A stretch of 64,000 bases of DNA from Cellulomonas fimi (GCF_012952065.1 NZ_JABCJJ010000018.1:1-64000), one strand, 5' to 3'. Shown: positions 1 to 8,682, numbered from the stretch's first letter. Numbers and translations: made by a program. The notes: generated from the letters alone by a model not told the origin.

Positions 1-2846
1 CGAACCGGGTCCAGTTCTCCTCGGGGTCGCCGCTCACCTCGAGCGCCTGCGCGGGCCCACCCGGATCGGCGCCCTCGAAGAACACCCGGTACGCCGGGTC
101 GAGCCGCACGAGGTCGAGGTGGGCCCGCGGTGTGCGCCGATCCAGGGGCGCCATCGGCGTGCGCGACCTGGAAGGTCTCCGGTGCGGCGGGCCCGCGCCG
201 CATGATCGCCCGCCCGGGCAGCGCGGCCGGCAGCGACGCGGCGTCGGGCACGTCGAGCAGGTCGAGCGAGTCCGCGCCGTCCGTGACCCGGAGCGCGACC
301 CGCAGAGCAAGGTTCGCGCGGAGCTCCGGGCTCACCGCTCCGGCCGGGCGCTGCGTCGCGAGGACCAGGTGGATGCCCAGCGAACGGCCCTGCGCAGCGA
401 TCCGCAGCAGACCCGGGACGAACGTCGGCAGATCCTCCGCGAGCGCCCGGAACTCGTCCACGACCACGAGCAGCCGCGGCGGCACGTCCTGCGAGCCGAC
501 CGCGTCGCCGTCCTGGCGGGCTCGGTCGCGGAGAGCGGCGAGGTCGGGCACGCCCGCGGCCGCGAGGGTGCGCTCGCGGCGCCGCAGCTCGCTGCGCAGG
601 CCGGCCAGCGCCCGTGCGGCTCCGGCCGCGTCCAGGTCGGTGACCTGCCCGACGACGTGCGGCAGGCGCGCGCAGGCCCCGAAGCTCGCGCCCCCCTTGT
701 AGTCGACGAGGGCGACAGCGAGCTCGGCGGGGGAGTGCGTGAGGGCGAGGGACAGGACGAGGGTCTGGAGGAGCTCGGACTTGCCGGCGCCCGTGGTCCC
801 GGCGACGAGGGCGTGCGGCCCGTCGCGCACGAGGTCGACGCTCACCGGCGCGCGTGCGCCTGCGAGCCCGAGCCGGGCGACGAGTCGACCCGCCGACGCC
901 CCGTCGGAGCTGCTGCGCCAGCCCGCCGCGATGGCGGCCGCGTGCGGAGCAGGCAGGCCCGGCAGCTCGGTCAGCGCGACCCGAGCGGGGGGCGCTGGGC
1001 TGCGGGCGCTCCGCGGGCCCTCCACCGTTCCACCCGCACCCGCACCCGCACCCGCACCCGCACCCGCACCCGCGCCCGCACCCGCACCCGCAGTGCCGTT
1101 CGTGTCCGTCCGGTGCCGCAGCGCCCGGATGCGGCGTGCATGCCGTTCCGCCCACGCGACCGTCACACCGTGCAGCGGCACCGGTCGGGTCGCCCCCGCG
1201 GGAACGTGCAGGAGTGCGACCGGGGATCGTGGACGCACCTCCAGGACGGTGCCGCACCATGGGGGGACGTCGGCTCGAGCGGGAGCGACGAGCACGACGG
1301 CGGCGCCCCGGCCACCCGCCCACCGGCGCGCCAGCTCGGCCCTGCCGACTCCGTCATGCGCACCCCCGTCCAGCGCACCCCGGTCGAGCGCACCGCCGTC
1401 GAGCCCGTTGCCGCCGGTCCCGCAGTCGGCGACGAGCAGCGTCCGGTGGGCTCCCGCCCGCCCGTCGAGCCCGTCGAGCCCGTCGGACCCGTCGTCCCGG
1501 CGTGCCGGGGCGAGCCAGCGGCACCACGCCCAGCCCGCGCGGTCCTCGGGCGTCCCGACCACCTCCACATGGACGCGCTCGCGTTCCGCAGCGCCGTCCG
1601 CGTCGACGTCGGGACGGAGGGCGTCGGCCACGACGGCGCGCGCGGCGGCGAGCGCGAGGGCGCGCGGCCCGATCACCGCGACGCACCCGTCGGGCGACAG
1701 CTGCCACGGCGACGGTCGGAGCGACTCCTCCGACCGCTCGTGCTGGTCGCGCCGCGGGTCCGGTCCGTGTCCGGCGAGAACGGCATGGACCGCATGCGTC
1801 GCGAGGTCGGCGGGCGCCGCGAGGGTCCCGGGAGCGGCAGCGACAGCGGCCGGCCAACGTGCCGGGTCGACGGCCGCGGCCGGTGCCGCCGCGCGACCGG
1901 CGCCGAGCCGTCTGCGTCCGAGGCCCGGCCCACCGCGCTGTCCGAGGCTCGGCCCACCGCGCCGTCCGAGGCTCGGCCCCCCGCGTTCTCGCAGCGCCGA
2001 CCAGCCCGTGACGGCCGGCCCCACGAGCGCGAGGGCGAGCAGCGCGGGGTTGCCCGTGCCCAGCGCGAGCGCCACCGAGCCCAGCGCGGGGGCGAGCCAG
2101 GTGGCGGCGCTCCCGCCGTGCCGCAGCGCACCGCGAACCGGTCCCGGCGGCGCTCCCGCGCGACCCGGACGGTCGAGCGCGGGCGGATCGAGGCGTTGGG
2201 GTCTGTCCTGGGGCCGGCGCGCCTCGAGCACCGTGGCGCCGAGCAGGAGCCGATCGCCCGCGTGCAGGCGGACGGGTCGCCGTCCCACGCGACGGCCGCG
2301 CGCCATGAGCGGCGGCCGGGGTCGGTCGCCTCCGCGCGTGTCGTCGTCGCGCCGATCACCGTCGCGGGCGCGCGAGCGGACGAGCCGCGTCCCGTTGCTC
2401 GATCCCAGGTCCCGGACCTGGAGCCCGCCACCTGCGACCCGCACCTCGAGGTGCCGGCGGGAGACGCCGGGGTCGCGCACGGCCAGCTCACCGGTGCGGC
2501 CCACGACCAGCGCGGGCACGGCGTCGGCGCCACCCAGACCGACGAGGTCCCCGCACTCCGGCCCGGAGACCACCGCGAGGTGCCAGGGGGAACGCAGCGC
2601 GGCGCGGTCCGGGTCGACGGGGCCCTGCCCGTCGCGCAGCAGCGCGCCCGCGAGGAGCGGGACCTGGCCGGTGAGCTGGTCGTCGTCGAGCACCGTCTCG
2701 TCGACCGCGAGCGCACCGCCCCGCGCCAGCTCCGCCCGACCCACGGCGAGCGCCAGGTGCGGGCGGAGGTCGCCGAGCCGCGCGCCGTCGGGCACCTCGA
2801 GGTCGACGTCGGAGGAGCCGGGCGGGCCGGCGAGGGTGAGCAGCAC
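1..2846 (-). CDS. FHA and FtsK/SpoIIIE domain ATPase, 3' end cut by window edge, apparent frameshift
   Basis: Membrane-associated P-loop ATPase of the FtsK/SpoIIIE/EccC type; such proteins move DNA or power type VII-like secretion, and the substrate here is unknown. The best start is GTG at 2846 (MLLTLAGPPG). In order: a ubiquitin-like N-terminus; an FHA domain around residues 100-190 with VSRRH and DLGSSNGT; a hydrophobic pair near 250-290; low-complexity linkers; and an FtsK domain with Walker A GTTGAGKSELL near residue 680 and Walker B LLVVVDEF near 795. The Gly-Ala linker is encoded by a hexanucleotide repeat and another linker by a 24-bp repeat. The coding frame changes near position 145: upstream of that point the frame reads FQVAHADGAP, while the GC3-rich frame to its left reads DLVRLDPAYRVFF. 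The gene is therefore frameshifted or carries a sequencing error. The C-terminus lies outside the window. Confidence 0.85.
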   Translation of the reverse strand, partial: MLLTLAGPPGSSDVDLEVPDGARLGDLRPHLALAVGRAELARGGALAVDETVLDDDQLTGQVPLLAGALLRDGQGPVDPDRAALRSPWHLAVVSGPECGDLVGLGGADAVPALVVGRTGELAVRDPGVSRRHLEVRVAGGGLQVRDLGSSNGTRLVRSRARDGDRRDDDTRGGDRPRPPLMARGRRVGRRPVRLHAGDRLLLGATVLEARRPQDRPQRLDPPALDRPGRAGAPPGPVRGALRHGGSAATWLAPALGSVALALGTGNPALLALALVGPAVTGWSALRERGGPSLGRRGGPSLGQRGGPGLGRRRLGAGRAAAPAAAVDPARWPAAVAAAPGTLAAPADLATHAVHAVLAGHGPDPRRDQHERSEESLRPSPWQLSPDGCVAVIGPRALALAAARAVVADALRPDVDADGAAERERVHVEVVGTPEDRAGWAWCRWLAPARRDDGSDGLDGLDGRAGAHRTLLVADCGTGGNGLDGGALDRGALDGGAHDGVGRAELARRWAGGRGAAVVLVAPARADVPPWCGTVLEVRPRSPVALLHVPAGATRPVPLHGVTVAWAERHARRIRALRHRTDTNGTAGAGAGAGAGAGAGAGAGAGGTVEGPRSARSPAPPARVALTELPGLPAPHAAAIAAGWRSSSDGASAGRLVARLGLAGARAPVSVDLVRDGPHALVAGTTGAGKSELLQTLVLSLALTHSPAELAVALVDYKGGASFGACARLPHVVGQVTDLDAAGAARALAGLRSELRRRERTLAAAGVPDLAALRDRARQDGDAVGSQDVPPRLLVVVDEFRALAEDLPTFVPGLLRIAAQGRSLGIHLVLATQRPAGAVSPELRANLALRVALRVTDGADSLDLLDVPDAASLPAALPGRAIMRRGPAAPETFQVAHADGAPGSAHTAGPPRPRAARPGVPGVLRGRRSGWARAGARGERRPRGELDPV
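141..150 (-). other. apparent 1-nt frameshift in the FtsK-like gene
   Basis: Read on the minus strand, codons down to about position 149 carry third-position GC in one frame. From about position 145 to the window edge only the frame offset by one base shows this (codons for DLVRLDPAYRVFFEG and DPEENWTRF). The original frame there has AT-rich third positions and low-quality sequence, although it has no stop. The switch coincides with a run of four G. One extra base would explain it. An independent gene starting at ATG 154 is less likely, because the upstream gene has no stop before the edge. Confidence 0.6.
1033..1092 (-). repeat. tandem hexanucleotide repeat, 10 copies, encoding a Gly-Ala linker
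   Basis: Ten head-to-tail copies of CCCGCA (plus strand), with one variant CCCGCG at 1069-1074. On the minus strand it encodes alternating Gly and Ala in a flexible linker of the FtsK-like protein. The six-base unit keeps the frame, so copy-number change would alter linker length only. Confidence 0.9.
1917..1988 (-). repeat. three 24-bp tandem repeats in the FtsK-like gene
   Basis: Three imperfect 24-bp units start at 1917, 1941 and 1965 (each begins TCCGAGGC). On the minus strand they encode an eight-residue repeat of the type RGGPSLGR between the membrane segment and the ATPase domain. The unit length preserves the frame. Confidence 0.75.
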
Positions 2847-2940
2847 GCGCCCACTCTCGCCGGGTCCCGCGTCCGGCGGCGGGCGGCCGCCGCCGGACGG
2901 GGACGAGCCCGCGTTCCACAGGCCCGATCGTCAGGTCACC

Positions 2941-3008
2941 CGGTCACGAGACCCGCCCGGTCACGAGACCCGCCCCGTCGCCAGACCCGCCCGGTCACCA
3001 GACCCACC
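2941..3008. repeat. four 17-bp tandem repeats in the gap between permease and FtsK-like genes
   Basis: Four adjacent 17-bp units start at 2941, 2958, 2975 and 2992. The first two are identical (CGGTCACGAGACCCGCC); the others differ at a few bases. Each holds a small inverted repeat of the GGTC-4 nt-GACC type. They begin 5 nt after the permease stop and occupy much of the 166-nt gap before the FtsK-like gene. They could bind a protein or affect transcript ends. The units are too short and spacer-free to be CRISPR. Confidence 0.85.
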
Positions 3009-3012
3009 GATC

Positions 3013-5658
3013 TCACTCCACCGCGAGCGCCGCCACCGGAGACGTCCGCGCCGCCGCGCGTCCGGGCAGGATCGAGGCGAGCAGGCCCGCCACCACCGCG
3101 ACCGCGACCACGAGCCCGAGGTCACGCCACGGCACCTCGAGCCGGACGTCACCGACCACGCCGAGGACGGTGGCCGCCCCGGCCCACCCGTACAGCGTTC
3201 CCAGGGTCGCTCCGAGGACCCCGCCGACGCCCGCGATGAGCATCCCCTCGATCGCGAGGGTGCCCCGGAGCTGACGCCGCGAGAGTCCCAGCGCGCGCAG
3301 GGTCGCCGACTCGCGTCGACGTTCGAGCACCGAGAGCGACAGCGTGTTCGCCACGCCGATCAGCGCGATGACGACCGCGACCGCCAGCAGGCCCACCACG
3401 ACCGCCAGCAGCGTGTCGATCACCTGCTGGTACCGCGCCCGCTCGACGCCCCCGCCCCCGATCTGGACCGCTGTGTCGGAGAGCGCGTCCTGGATCGCGG
3501 GGACGACGACGGCGGCGTCGGTCACGTCGGTCAGCCGTGCCCACACCTCGTTGGCCGGCACCTCGACGCCCATCCGGTCGAGCACGGCGGGCGTCACGAG
3601 CACGCCGTCCGGCAGGTCCGACACGACGACGGTCAGCCCGAGCGGTGTCGCTGCCGTCGCGGCGCCGACCGTCCCGGTGCCCCCGACCGCGCCCTGCGCG
3701 CCGGACGCGTCGGGCTCGACCGTGACGGTCTCGCCACCCACGAGACCGAGCGCCTCCGCGAGCTGGGAGGAGACGACGACCGTCGTGTCGTCGAGGTCGG
3801 CGACCATCGACGGCGCCCGCAGCAGGGCGGCCGCCTCGGCGGCACCGACGGCCTGCGCGGTCGAGAAGGCCTCGTCACCCGTGGCGAGCTCGACCCGCAC
3901 GTCCAGGCGGCGCAGCGCGACGACCTGCGCGACGCCCGCGACGTCCTCGACCTCGCGGACCAGGGCCGGCACGGCGAGACCGGCCGCCTCCGCGTCCGCC
4001 GACCCGCCAGGGGTCGCGATGACCACGTCGACCGGGAACTCGGTGTCGAGCTCCTGGCCCAGGGTCACCCGCGCGCTCGCGGCCCCCGTGCTCATCATCG
4101 TCACGAGCGTGACGCCGATCAGCAGGGCGGTGCTCGTCGCGGCGGTGCGGCGCGGGTTCCGCACGGAGTTCGCGGCCGCGAGCCGGGCCGCCGTCCCGGT
4201 GCCCGCGAGCAGACGACCGACTGCCGCCACCACCCGCGGGACCCAGAAGACCGCACCGACCAGGACGCCGACGAACGACAGCGCGCCACCGAGCACGCCG
4301 ATCCCCAGTGCGGCGACCTCGTCGATCCGGCGCCCGACGGCCACCGCGAGCAGCAGCAGCGCGATCCCGCCCACCGTGAGCAGCGTCGCGAGCACGAGCC
4401 GCGGCAGGTTCCGCCGCTGCGTCACCGCCGGCGCGTCGGCCGGCCGGAGCGCGGCGAGCGGCGACACGCGGGTCGCGGCACGGGCCGGCGCGAAGCAGGC
4501 GAGCACGGTCATCAGCGTCCCGACCACCAGCGGTGCGATGACGACCGCGGGCGAGATCGGCACCGCCGCGGGCAGGGGGACGTCGAGGTTGCTCGCACCC
4601 AGCACCGACAGCGCGACCTGGGCGAGCCCGACGCCGACGACGAGCCCGACGAACGATCCGCCCAGACCCAGCAGCGCGGCCTCGACCAGGACGGAGCGGC
4701 GGAGCTGCTTCTTGTCGGCCCCCACGCACCGCAGGAGAGCCAGGGTGCGGGTCCGCTGGGCGATCAGGACCTGGAACGTGTTGGCGATGACGAGCGCGGC
4801 GACGAGCAGCGCGACGGCCGCGAAGCCCAGCACGATCGTCGTGAACACGTCGGCGCCGCCGGTCAGCTCGGCGGTGATGGCCTCGGCCTGCTCGTCCTTG
4901 GTCCGGACGGTCGAGCGGTCGGGCGCGGCGGCCGTGACGGCGTCCTTCCCGGCGGTCAGCGAGACGCCGGGGTCGAGCGCGACGACGGCGCGCCCGTAGG
5001 TCGCCTCCGCCGACGGGTCGGTCCGGGAGGCCGCGTCCCAGCGCTCCGCGTCCGCCCGTGTGACGACGACCGCCCCGCCCGACTGCGCGAAGGCGCCGGC
5101 GGGGTCGTCGGTGATGCCCACGACGGTGAGCTCCTCGGACTCCTCGACCCACCTGCCGTCCGTGCCGTCGGCGCCCTCGGCGCCGGCGCCCCAGACGGAC
5201 CGGCTCGTGGTCACCGGGTCCCCGACGCCGACGCCGAGCCGCTCGGCGACCGGCCCGGGCAGCGCGATCTCGCCCGTGCGCGCGGGGAAGGAGCCCTCGG
5301 CCACCGTCTGGGCGTCGAGCCGCGGGTGTGAGGCGACCACGGTGACCTCGTGGTACGCGCGTCGGGGTCCCTTCGAGACCTCGACCCACTGCACGAGCCG
5401 GCCGTCCACGGCCGCCACGCCGGGCGTGCGTCGCAGGGTGTCGAGCTGGTCCGCGGTCAGCTCCTCGTCGCTCGGCGCGGTCACGACGAGGTCGGCGTCG
5501 GCGTAGGAGGCGGAGACGGCGTCGTAGGTCGTCCGCGTGATGACGCCGCCCGCGATGAGGGTGGCCGCCACGAACGCGGTCCCGATGGCGATGGCGATGC
5601 CCGCGGCCGTCAGCCGGCCGAGGCTGCGCCGCATCTGGGCCAGGGTAAGGCGCAGCAT
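3013..5658 (-). CDS. FtsX/MacB-family ABC transporter permease
   Basis: Integral membrane subunit of a mechanotransmission-type ABC exporter, 881 aa, the usual size for actinobacterial double-FtsX permeases. An N-terminal membrane anchor lies at about residues 17-38 and is followed by a MacB-like extracytoplasmic domain. The first FtsX block is near 270-400 (IANTFQVLIAQRTRTLALLR motif region), then further membrane spans and a second periplasmic-type domain, and a C-terminal FtsX block near 750-880 (VLERRRESATLRALG). The ATG start overlaps the stop of the ATPase gene by one base (TGATG), so the two are translationally coupled. These exporters commonly move peptides, lipids or lipoproteins, or resist envelope-active compounds; the substrate cannot be read from sequence. 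Confidence 0.92.
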   Translation of the reverse strand: MLRLTLAQMRRSLGRLTAAGIAIAIGTAFVAATLIAGGVITRTTYDAVSASYADADLVVTAPSDEELTADQLDTLRRTPGVAAVDGRLVQWVEVSKGPRRAYHEVTVVASHPRLDAQTVAEGSFPARTGEIALPGPVAERLGVGVGDPVTTSRSVWGAGAEGADGTDGRWVEESEELTVVGITDDPAGAFAQSGGAVVVTRADAERWDAASRTDPSAEATYGRAVVALDPGVSLTAGKDAVTAAAPDRSTVRTKDEQAEAITAELTGGADVFTTIVLGFAAVALLVAALVIANTFQVLIAQRTRTLALLRCVGADKKQLRRSVLVEAALLGLGGSFVGLVVGVGLAQVALSVLGASNLDVPLPAAVPISPAVVIAPLVVGTLMTVLACFAPARAATRVSPLAALRPADAPAVTQRRNLPRLVLATLLTVGGIALLLLAVAVGRRIDEVAALGIGVLGGALSFVGVLVGAVFWVPRVVAAVGRLLAGTGTAARLAAANSVRNPRRTAATSTALLIGVTLVTMMSTGAASARVTLGQELDTEFPVDVVIATPGGSADAEAAGLAVPALVREVEDVAGVAQVVALRRLDVRVELATGDEAFSTAQAVGAAEAAALLRAPSMVADLDDTTVVVSSQLAEALGLVGGETVTVEPDASGAQGAVGGTGTVGAATAATPLGLTVVVSDLPDGVLVTPAVLDRMGVEVPANEVWARLTDVTDAAVVVPAIQDALSDTAVQIGGGGVERARYQQVIDTLLAVVVGLLAVAVVIALIGVANTLSLSVLERRRESATLRALGLSRRQLRGTLAIEGMLIAGVGGVLGATLGTLYGWAGAATVLGVVGDVRLEVPWRDLGLVVAVAVVAGLLASILPGRAAARTSPVAALAVE

Positions 5659-6503
5659 CAGCGGCTCACCGGTCCCTGACCCGCTGCGGCACCCACGTGA
5701 CCCGCCGCGCCGTCGAGCGAGCGCAGGGCGTCGAGCCCGGTGAGAACCGACTCGGGCGTGGGGTCGGCGATGTCCCCCGCGATCCGACCGTCGGCGAGCA
5801 GGACCACGCGGTCGGCGTAGGCGGCCGCGGTCGGGTCGTGCGTGACCATGATGATCGTCCGGCCGAGCTCGCGGACCGACCGGCGCAGGAAGCTCAGCAC
5901 CTCGGCTCCCGAGCGGGAGTCGAGGTTGCCGGTGGGCTCGTCCGCGAAGACGACCTCCGGCTTGGCGATGAGCGCGCGGGCGATCGCGACGCGCTGCTGC
6001 TGACCGCCCGACAGCTCGGCGGGCCGGTGGGTGAGCCGGTCGCGCAGGCCGAGCGTCGTGACGAGCAGGTCGAACCACTCGTGGTCCAGGCCCGCGCCCG
6101 CGAGCTCGAGGGGCAGCGTGATGTTCTGCTGCGCCGTGAACATCGGCAGGAGGTTGAACGACTGGAAGACGAAGCCGACGCGGTCACGCCGGAGCCGGGT
6201 GAGGGCGCCGTCGTCCAGGGTCGTGATCTCGGTCCCGCCCAGGTAGGCCGCGCCCGACGACGCGGTGTCGAGCCCGGCGAGCAGGTGCATGAGCGTGGAC
6301 TTGCCCGAGCCCGACGGGCCCATGATCGCGGTGAACGCGCCCGCGGCGAAGTCGACGTCCACGCCGTCGAGCGCGCGGACCGTCGCCGCGCCGGTGCCGT
6401 AGACCTTGGCGAGGCCTCGGGCGCGGACGGCTGGAGTGCTGGGATCGCCCCCTCGACCCCCCGGCGTCGGGGGGTCGAGGGGGCGGTAGACGGTGGTGTC
6501 CAC
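5658..6503 (-). CDS. ABC transporter ATP-binding protein, MacB/LolD type
   Basis: Nucleotide-binding subunit partnering the FtsX-type permease downstream, 281 aa. Walker A is GPSGSGKST, the Q-loop is in VFQSFNLLPMF, the signature is LSGGQQQR and Walker B is VVFADEPTGNLD, all typical of the MacB/LolD branch. The GTG start has AGGAGA about 8 nt upstream. The protein is longer than a usual LolD (about 225-250 aa) because of a Pro/Gly-rich N-terminal stretch of about 25 residues. That stretch is encoded by a perfect 17-bp inverted repeat, which may be a later insertion or an RNA control element. The two-component genes just upstream may control this exporter. Confidence 0.92.
   Translation of the reverse strand: MDTTVYRPLDPPTPGGRGGDPSTPAVRARGLAKVYGTGAATVRALDGVDVDFAAGAFTAIMGPSGSGKSTLMHLLAGLDTASSGAAYLGGTEITTLDDGALTRLRRDRVGFVFQSFNLLPMFTAQQNITLPLELAGAGLDHEWFDLLVTTLGLRDRLTHRPAELSGGQQQRVAIARALIAKPEVVFADEPTGNLDSRSGAEVLSFLRRSVRELGRTIIMVTHDPTAAAYADRVVLLADGRIAGDIADPTPESVLTGLDALRSLDGAAGHVGAAAGQGPVSR
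6446..6485 (-). repeat. perfect 17-bp inverted repeat within codons 7-20 of the ABC ATPase gene
   Basis: Arm CGCCCCCTCGACCCCCC (6446-6462) pairs without mismatch to 6469-6485 around a 6-nt loop. In mRNA this would be a very stable GC-rich hairpin starting 18 nt after the GTG start, inside the region covered by an initiating ribosome. Confidence 0.85.
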
Positions 6504-6542
6504 GGAGGTCTCCTGGGTGTCGGTGCGCTGAGGTGCGCCACG

Positions 6543-6548
6543 ACGCTA
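6543..6548 (-). promoter_or_regulatory. candidate -10 for the ABC exporter operon
   Basis: Minus-strand TAGCGT fits the actinobacterial TANNNT -10. It would give a leader of about 30 nt containing the AGGAGA ribosome site. No clear -35 is seen. The surrounding 195-nt gap (6504-6698) holds no gene. Confidence 0.45.
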
Positions 6549-6698
6549 CGAGCCGCGCGCACGACGCCACATCGATCCCCGGGAGGGTTCGCGGGTAGTC
6601 CCGCAGTCGTACCTCGGCGCGCGCGGCGTCAGCCCGGGCGCCCGACGACGCCGGCGCCGGCGAGCGTGACCGGTTGCGGACCGGCTGCGGACAGGCCC

Positions 6699-7466
6699 TC
6701 AGGCCCCCGCGCGGACCAGACCGGTCTCGTAGGCCACCACGACGGCCTGCACGCGGTCACGTGCCCCGAGCTTCGCCAGGATGCGTCCGACGTGCGTCTT
6801 GACGGTCGCCTCGGCGACGAAGAGGTCCTGCCCGATCTCCGTGTTCGACCGGCCGCGCGCCATGAGCACGAGCACCTCGCGCTCGCGGTCGGTCAGCTCG
6901 CCGACGGCGCGCTGGGCGTGGGTCCGCTCACCGACGCCCGGCCCGGCAGGGGGCAGCACGGTCACGAGCTGCTCGAGCAGGCGACGCGTGCTCGAGGGCG
7001 CCATGACCGCGTCACCGGCATGCACGGTCCGGATCGCCGCGAGCATCTCCTCGGGGTCGGCGTCCTTGAGCAGGAAGCCGCTGGCGCCGGCCCGCACCGC
7101 GGCGAGCACGTACTCGTCGAGGTCGAACGTCGTGAGCACGATGACGCGGGGGACCCTCGCGTCGGCCGCGCCGTCGGCGGTGTCGGCGGTGTCGTCGGTG
7201 GCCGCCGTGAGCCGGGCCGTCGCCGCGAGCCCGTCGAGGCGCGGCATGCGGATGTCCATGAGCACGACGTCGGGTCGCTCACCCGGCGCCCAGCTGTCGC
7301 GGCCGAGAAGCCGGACCGCCTCCTCGCCGTCGCCGGCCTCGGCGACCACCTGCAGGTCGGGCTGCGAGTCGATCACCATCCGGAAGCCCGCGCGGACGAG
7401 CTGCTGGTCGTCGACGAGGGCGACCCGGATGGGGACCACCGCGCCCTCCACGGGCTCGTGCGTCAC
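6699..7466 (-). CDS. NarL/LuxR-family response regulator
   Basis: Cytoplasmic DNA-binding regulator, 255 aa. The N-terminal receiver starts RVALVDDQQLVRAG and carries the phospho-acceptor Asp in VVLMDIRMP. The C-terminal LuxR helix-turn-helix is LTDREREVLVLMARGRSNTE. A short Ala/Asp-rich insert in the receiver (near residues 90-105) is unusual and may be a species-specific loop. The start is GTG at 7466, with GAGAGGACGG-like purines upstream. It follows the histidine kinase gene by 34 nt and precedes the ABC exporter, a common layout for sensor-regulated drug or peptide exporters. Confidence 0.93.
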   Translation of the reverse strand: MTHEPVEGAVVPIRVALVDDQQLVRAGFRMVIDSQPDLQVVAEAGDGEEAVRLLGRDSWAPGERPDVVLMDIRMPRLDGLAATARLTAATDDTADTADGAADARVPRVIVLTTFDLDEYVLAAVRAGASGFLLKDADPEEMLAAIRTVHAGDAVMAPSSTRRLLEQLVTVLPPAGPGVGERTHAQRAVGELTDREREVLVLMARGRSNTEIGQDLFVAEATVKTHVGRILAKLGARDRVQAVVVAYETGLVRAGA

Positions 7467-7500
7467 GTGACCGACCGTCCTCTCTCGTGCAGCGGGGTGC

Positions 7501-8682
7501 TCATGGAGCCAGCGGCAGGTCGGCGCGGACGGTGAAGCCGCCGCCCGGGCGCGGCCCGGCGGTCACCGAACCGCCCAGGATGGCGGCGCGCTCGCGCATC
7601 CCGACCAACCCGTGGCCCCGCCCGTCCGAGGTCGCGGCGGCGCCACGTCCGTCGTCCGCCACCTCGAGGCGCAGCGAGTCGGCCGACCACCGCATCAGGA
7701 CGGTGACGCCGGGATCGGGGCCGGCGTGCTTGAGCACGTTTGTCAGCGACTCCTGCACGAGGCGGTAGACGACCAGGCCGACCCCGGCAGGCAGGGGGCG
7801 ATCGACGCCGACCCGTACGAGCGACACCCGCAGCCCGCTCGCCCGGACCTGCTCGAGGAGCTGGTCGACGTCGCCCGCGGGCTGCGGGACCAGCGCCGCC
7901 TCGCCGTCGTCCCCGGTGCGCAGCACGCCGAGCAGCCGGCGCATGTCGACCAGGGCCGCCCGGCCCGTTTCGGCGATCGTCTCGAGCGACCGCGTCGCGG
8001 CGGCGGGGTCGGTCTGGGCGGCGTACCGGCCGCCGTCGGCCTGCGCGACCACCACCGACAGGGAGTGGGCGACGATGTCGTGCATCTCCCGGGCGATGCG
8101 CGCGCGCTCCGCCGACGTCGCGAGCCGGGCGTGCTGGTCGCGCTCGATCTCGAGGCGCTCGGCCCGGTCCCGGAGCGCGGTGATGGTCTCGCGCCGCGCT
8201 CGCCGCACGAGCCCGAGCGCCCAGACGGCGAGCGCGGCGATCGAGGCGAAGAGGGCGACGCCGAGCCCGGTGCCGAGCCCGGCGTTGACGTCGACCAGCA
8301 CGAGACCGATCGCGAGCGCGCCCGAGCCCACGACCGCGCCGACGATCGCGGTGCGGTGCGCCCAGGTGGGGCCGTGCACGGTGACGGAGTGCAGCGCGAC
8401 GAGCACGGCCAGGTCCGCGGGCAGGATGAGCGGGTGGCCCGCGAGCAGCTGCAGCAGGCCGGCGGCGTACACCGCGACGGCGGACGCGACGGGTCGCGTG
8501 CGGCGCCAGGCGAGCGGGAGGACGACGAGGAAGGCCCACACCCCGGGAGCGATGCCGCCGGGGCTCCCGAGGAACGGCGCCGCCGTCGGGACGGCCACGA
8601 GCAGCAGGACGGCCGTGCCGACGGCGTCGAGGGCGAACACGCGCGCGTCGACCCAGCGGTGCGCCCGCTCCCACCAACCCAT
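7501..8682 (-). CDS. DesK/NarX-type sensor histidine kinase
   Basis: Membrane sensor kinase, 393 aa, for the LuxR-type regulator downstream. The N-terminal half has about five or six membrane spans with little extracellular sequence, as in DesK-like sensors. A cytoplasmic helix leads to the HisKA_3 box (ERARIAREMHDIVAHSLS, His phospho-acceptor) and a C-terminal HATPase domain (QESLTNVLKHAG, ADDGRG, GHGLVGMRERA). ATG 8682 was chosen over an upstream in-frame start because the region above it is non-coding in composition and a TACGCT -10 lies 7 nt before it, implying a leaderless mRNA. Confidence 0.92.
   Translation of the reverse strand: MGWWERAHRWVDARVFALDAVGTAVLLLVAVPTAAPFLGSPGGIAPGVWAFLVVLPLAWRRTRPVASAVAVYAAGLLQLLAGHPLILPADLAVLVALHSVTVHGPTWAHRTAIVGAVVGSGALAIGLVLVDVNAGLGTGLGVALFASIAALAVWALGLVRRARRETITALRDRAERLEIERDQHARLATSAERARIAREMHDIVAHSLSVVVAQADGGRYAAQTDPAAATRSLETIAETGRAALVDMRRLLGVLRTGDDGEAALVPQPAGDVDQLLEQVRASGLRVSLVRVGVDRPLPAGVGLVVYRLVQESLTNVLKHAGPDPGVTVLMRWSADSLRLEVADDGRGAAATSDGRGHGLVGMRERAAILGGSVTAGPRPGGGFTVRADLPLAP

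Noticed and set aside
1-154. Separate gene starting at ATG 154 on the minus strand
   Set aside because: The upstream FtsK-like frame has no stop before the edge, so this would need an overlap of more than 150 nt; a one-base frameshift is simpler.
34-1323. Minus-strand open frame of about 429 codons with an Arg-rich product
   Set aside because: Off-frame reading of the FtsK-like gene; Walker A and B are in another frame.
2941-3008. Possible CRISPR array
   Set aside because: Units are 17 bp, directly adjacent and without spacers, and there are no cas genes.
739-5331. Plus-strand open frame of about 1530 codons
   Set aside because: Antisense shadow of the FtsK-like and permease genes. It is composed mainly of Arg/Ala/Pro/Ser with no domain, and the minus frames hold clear motifs.
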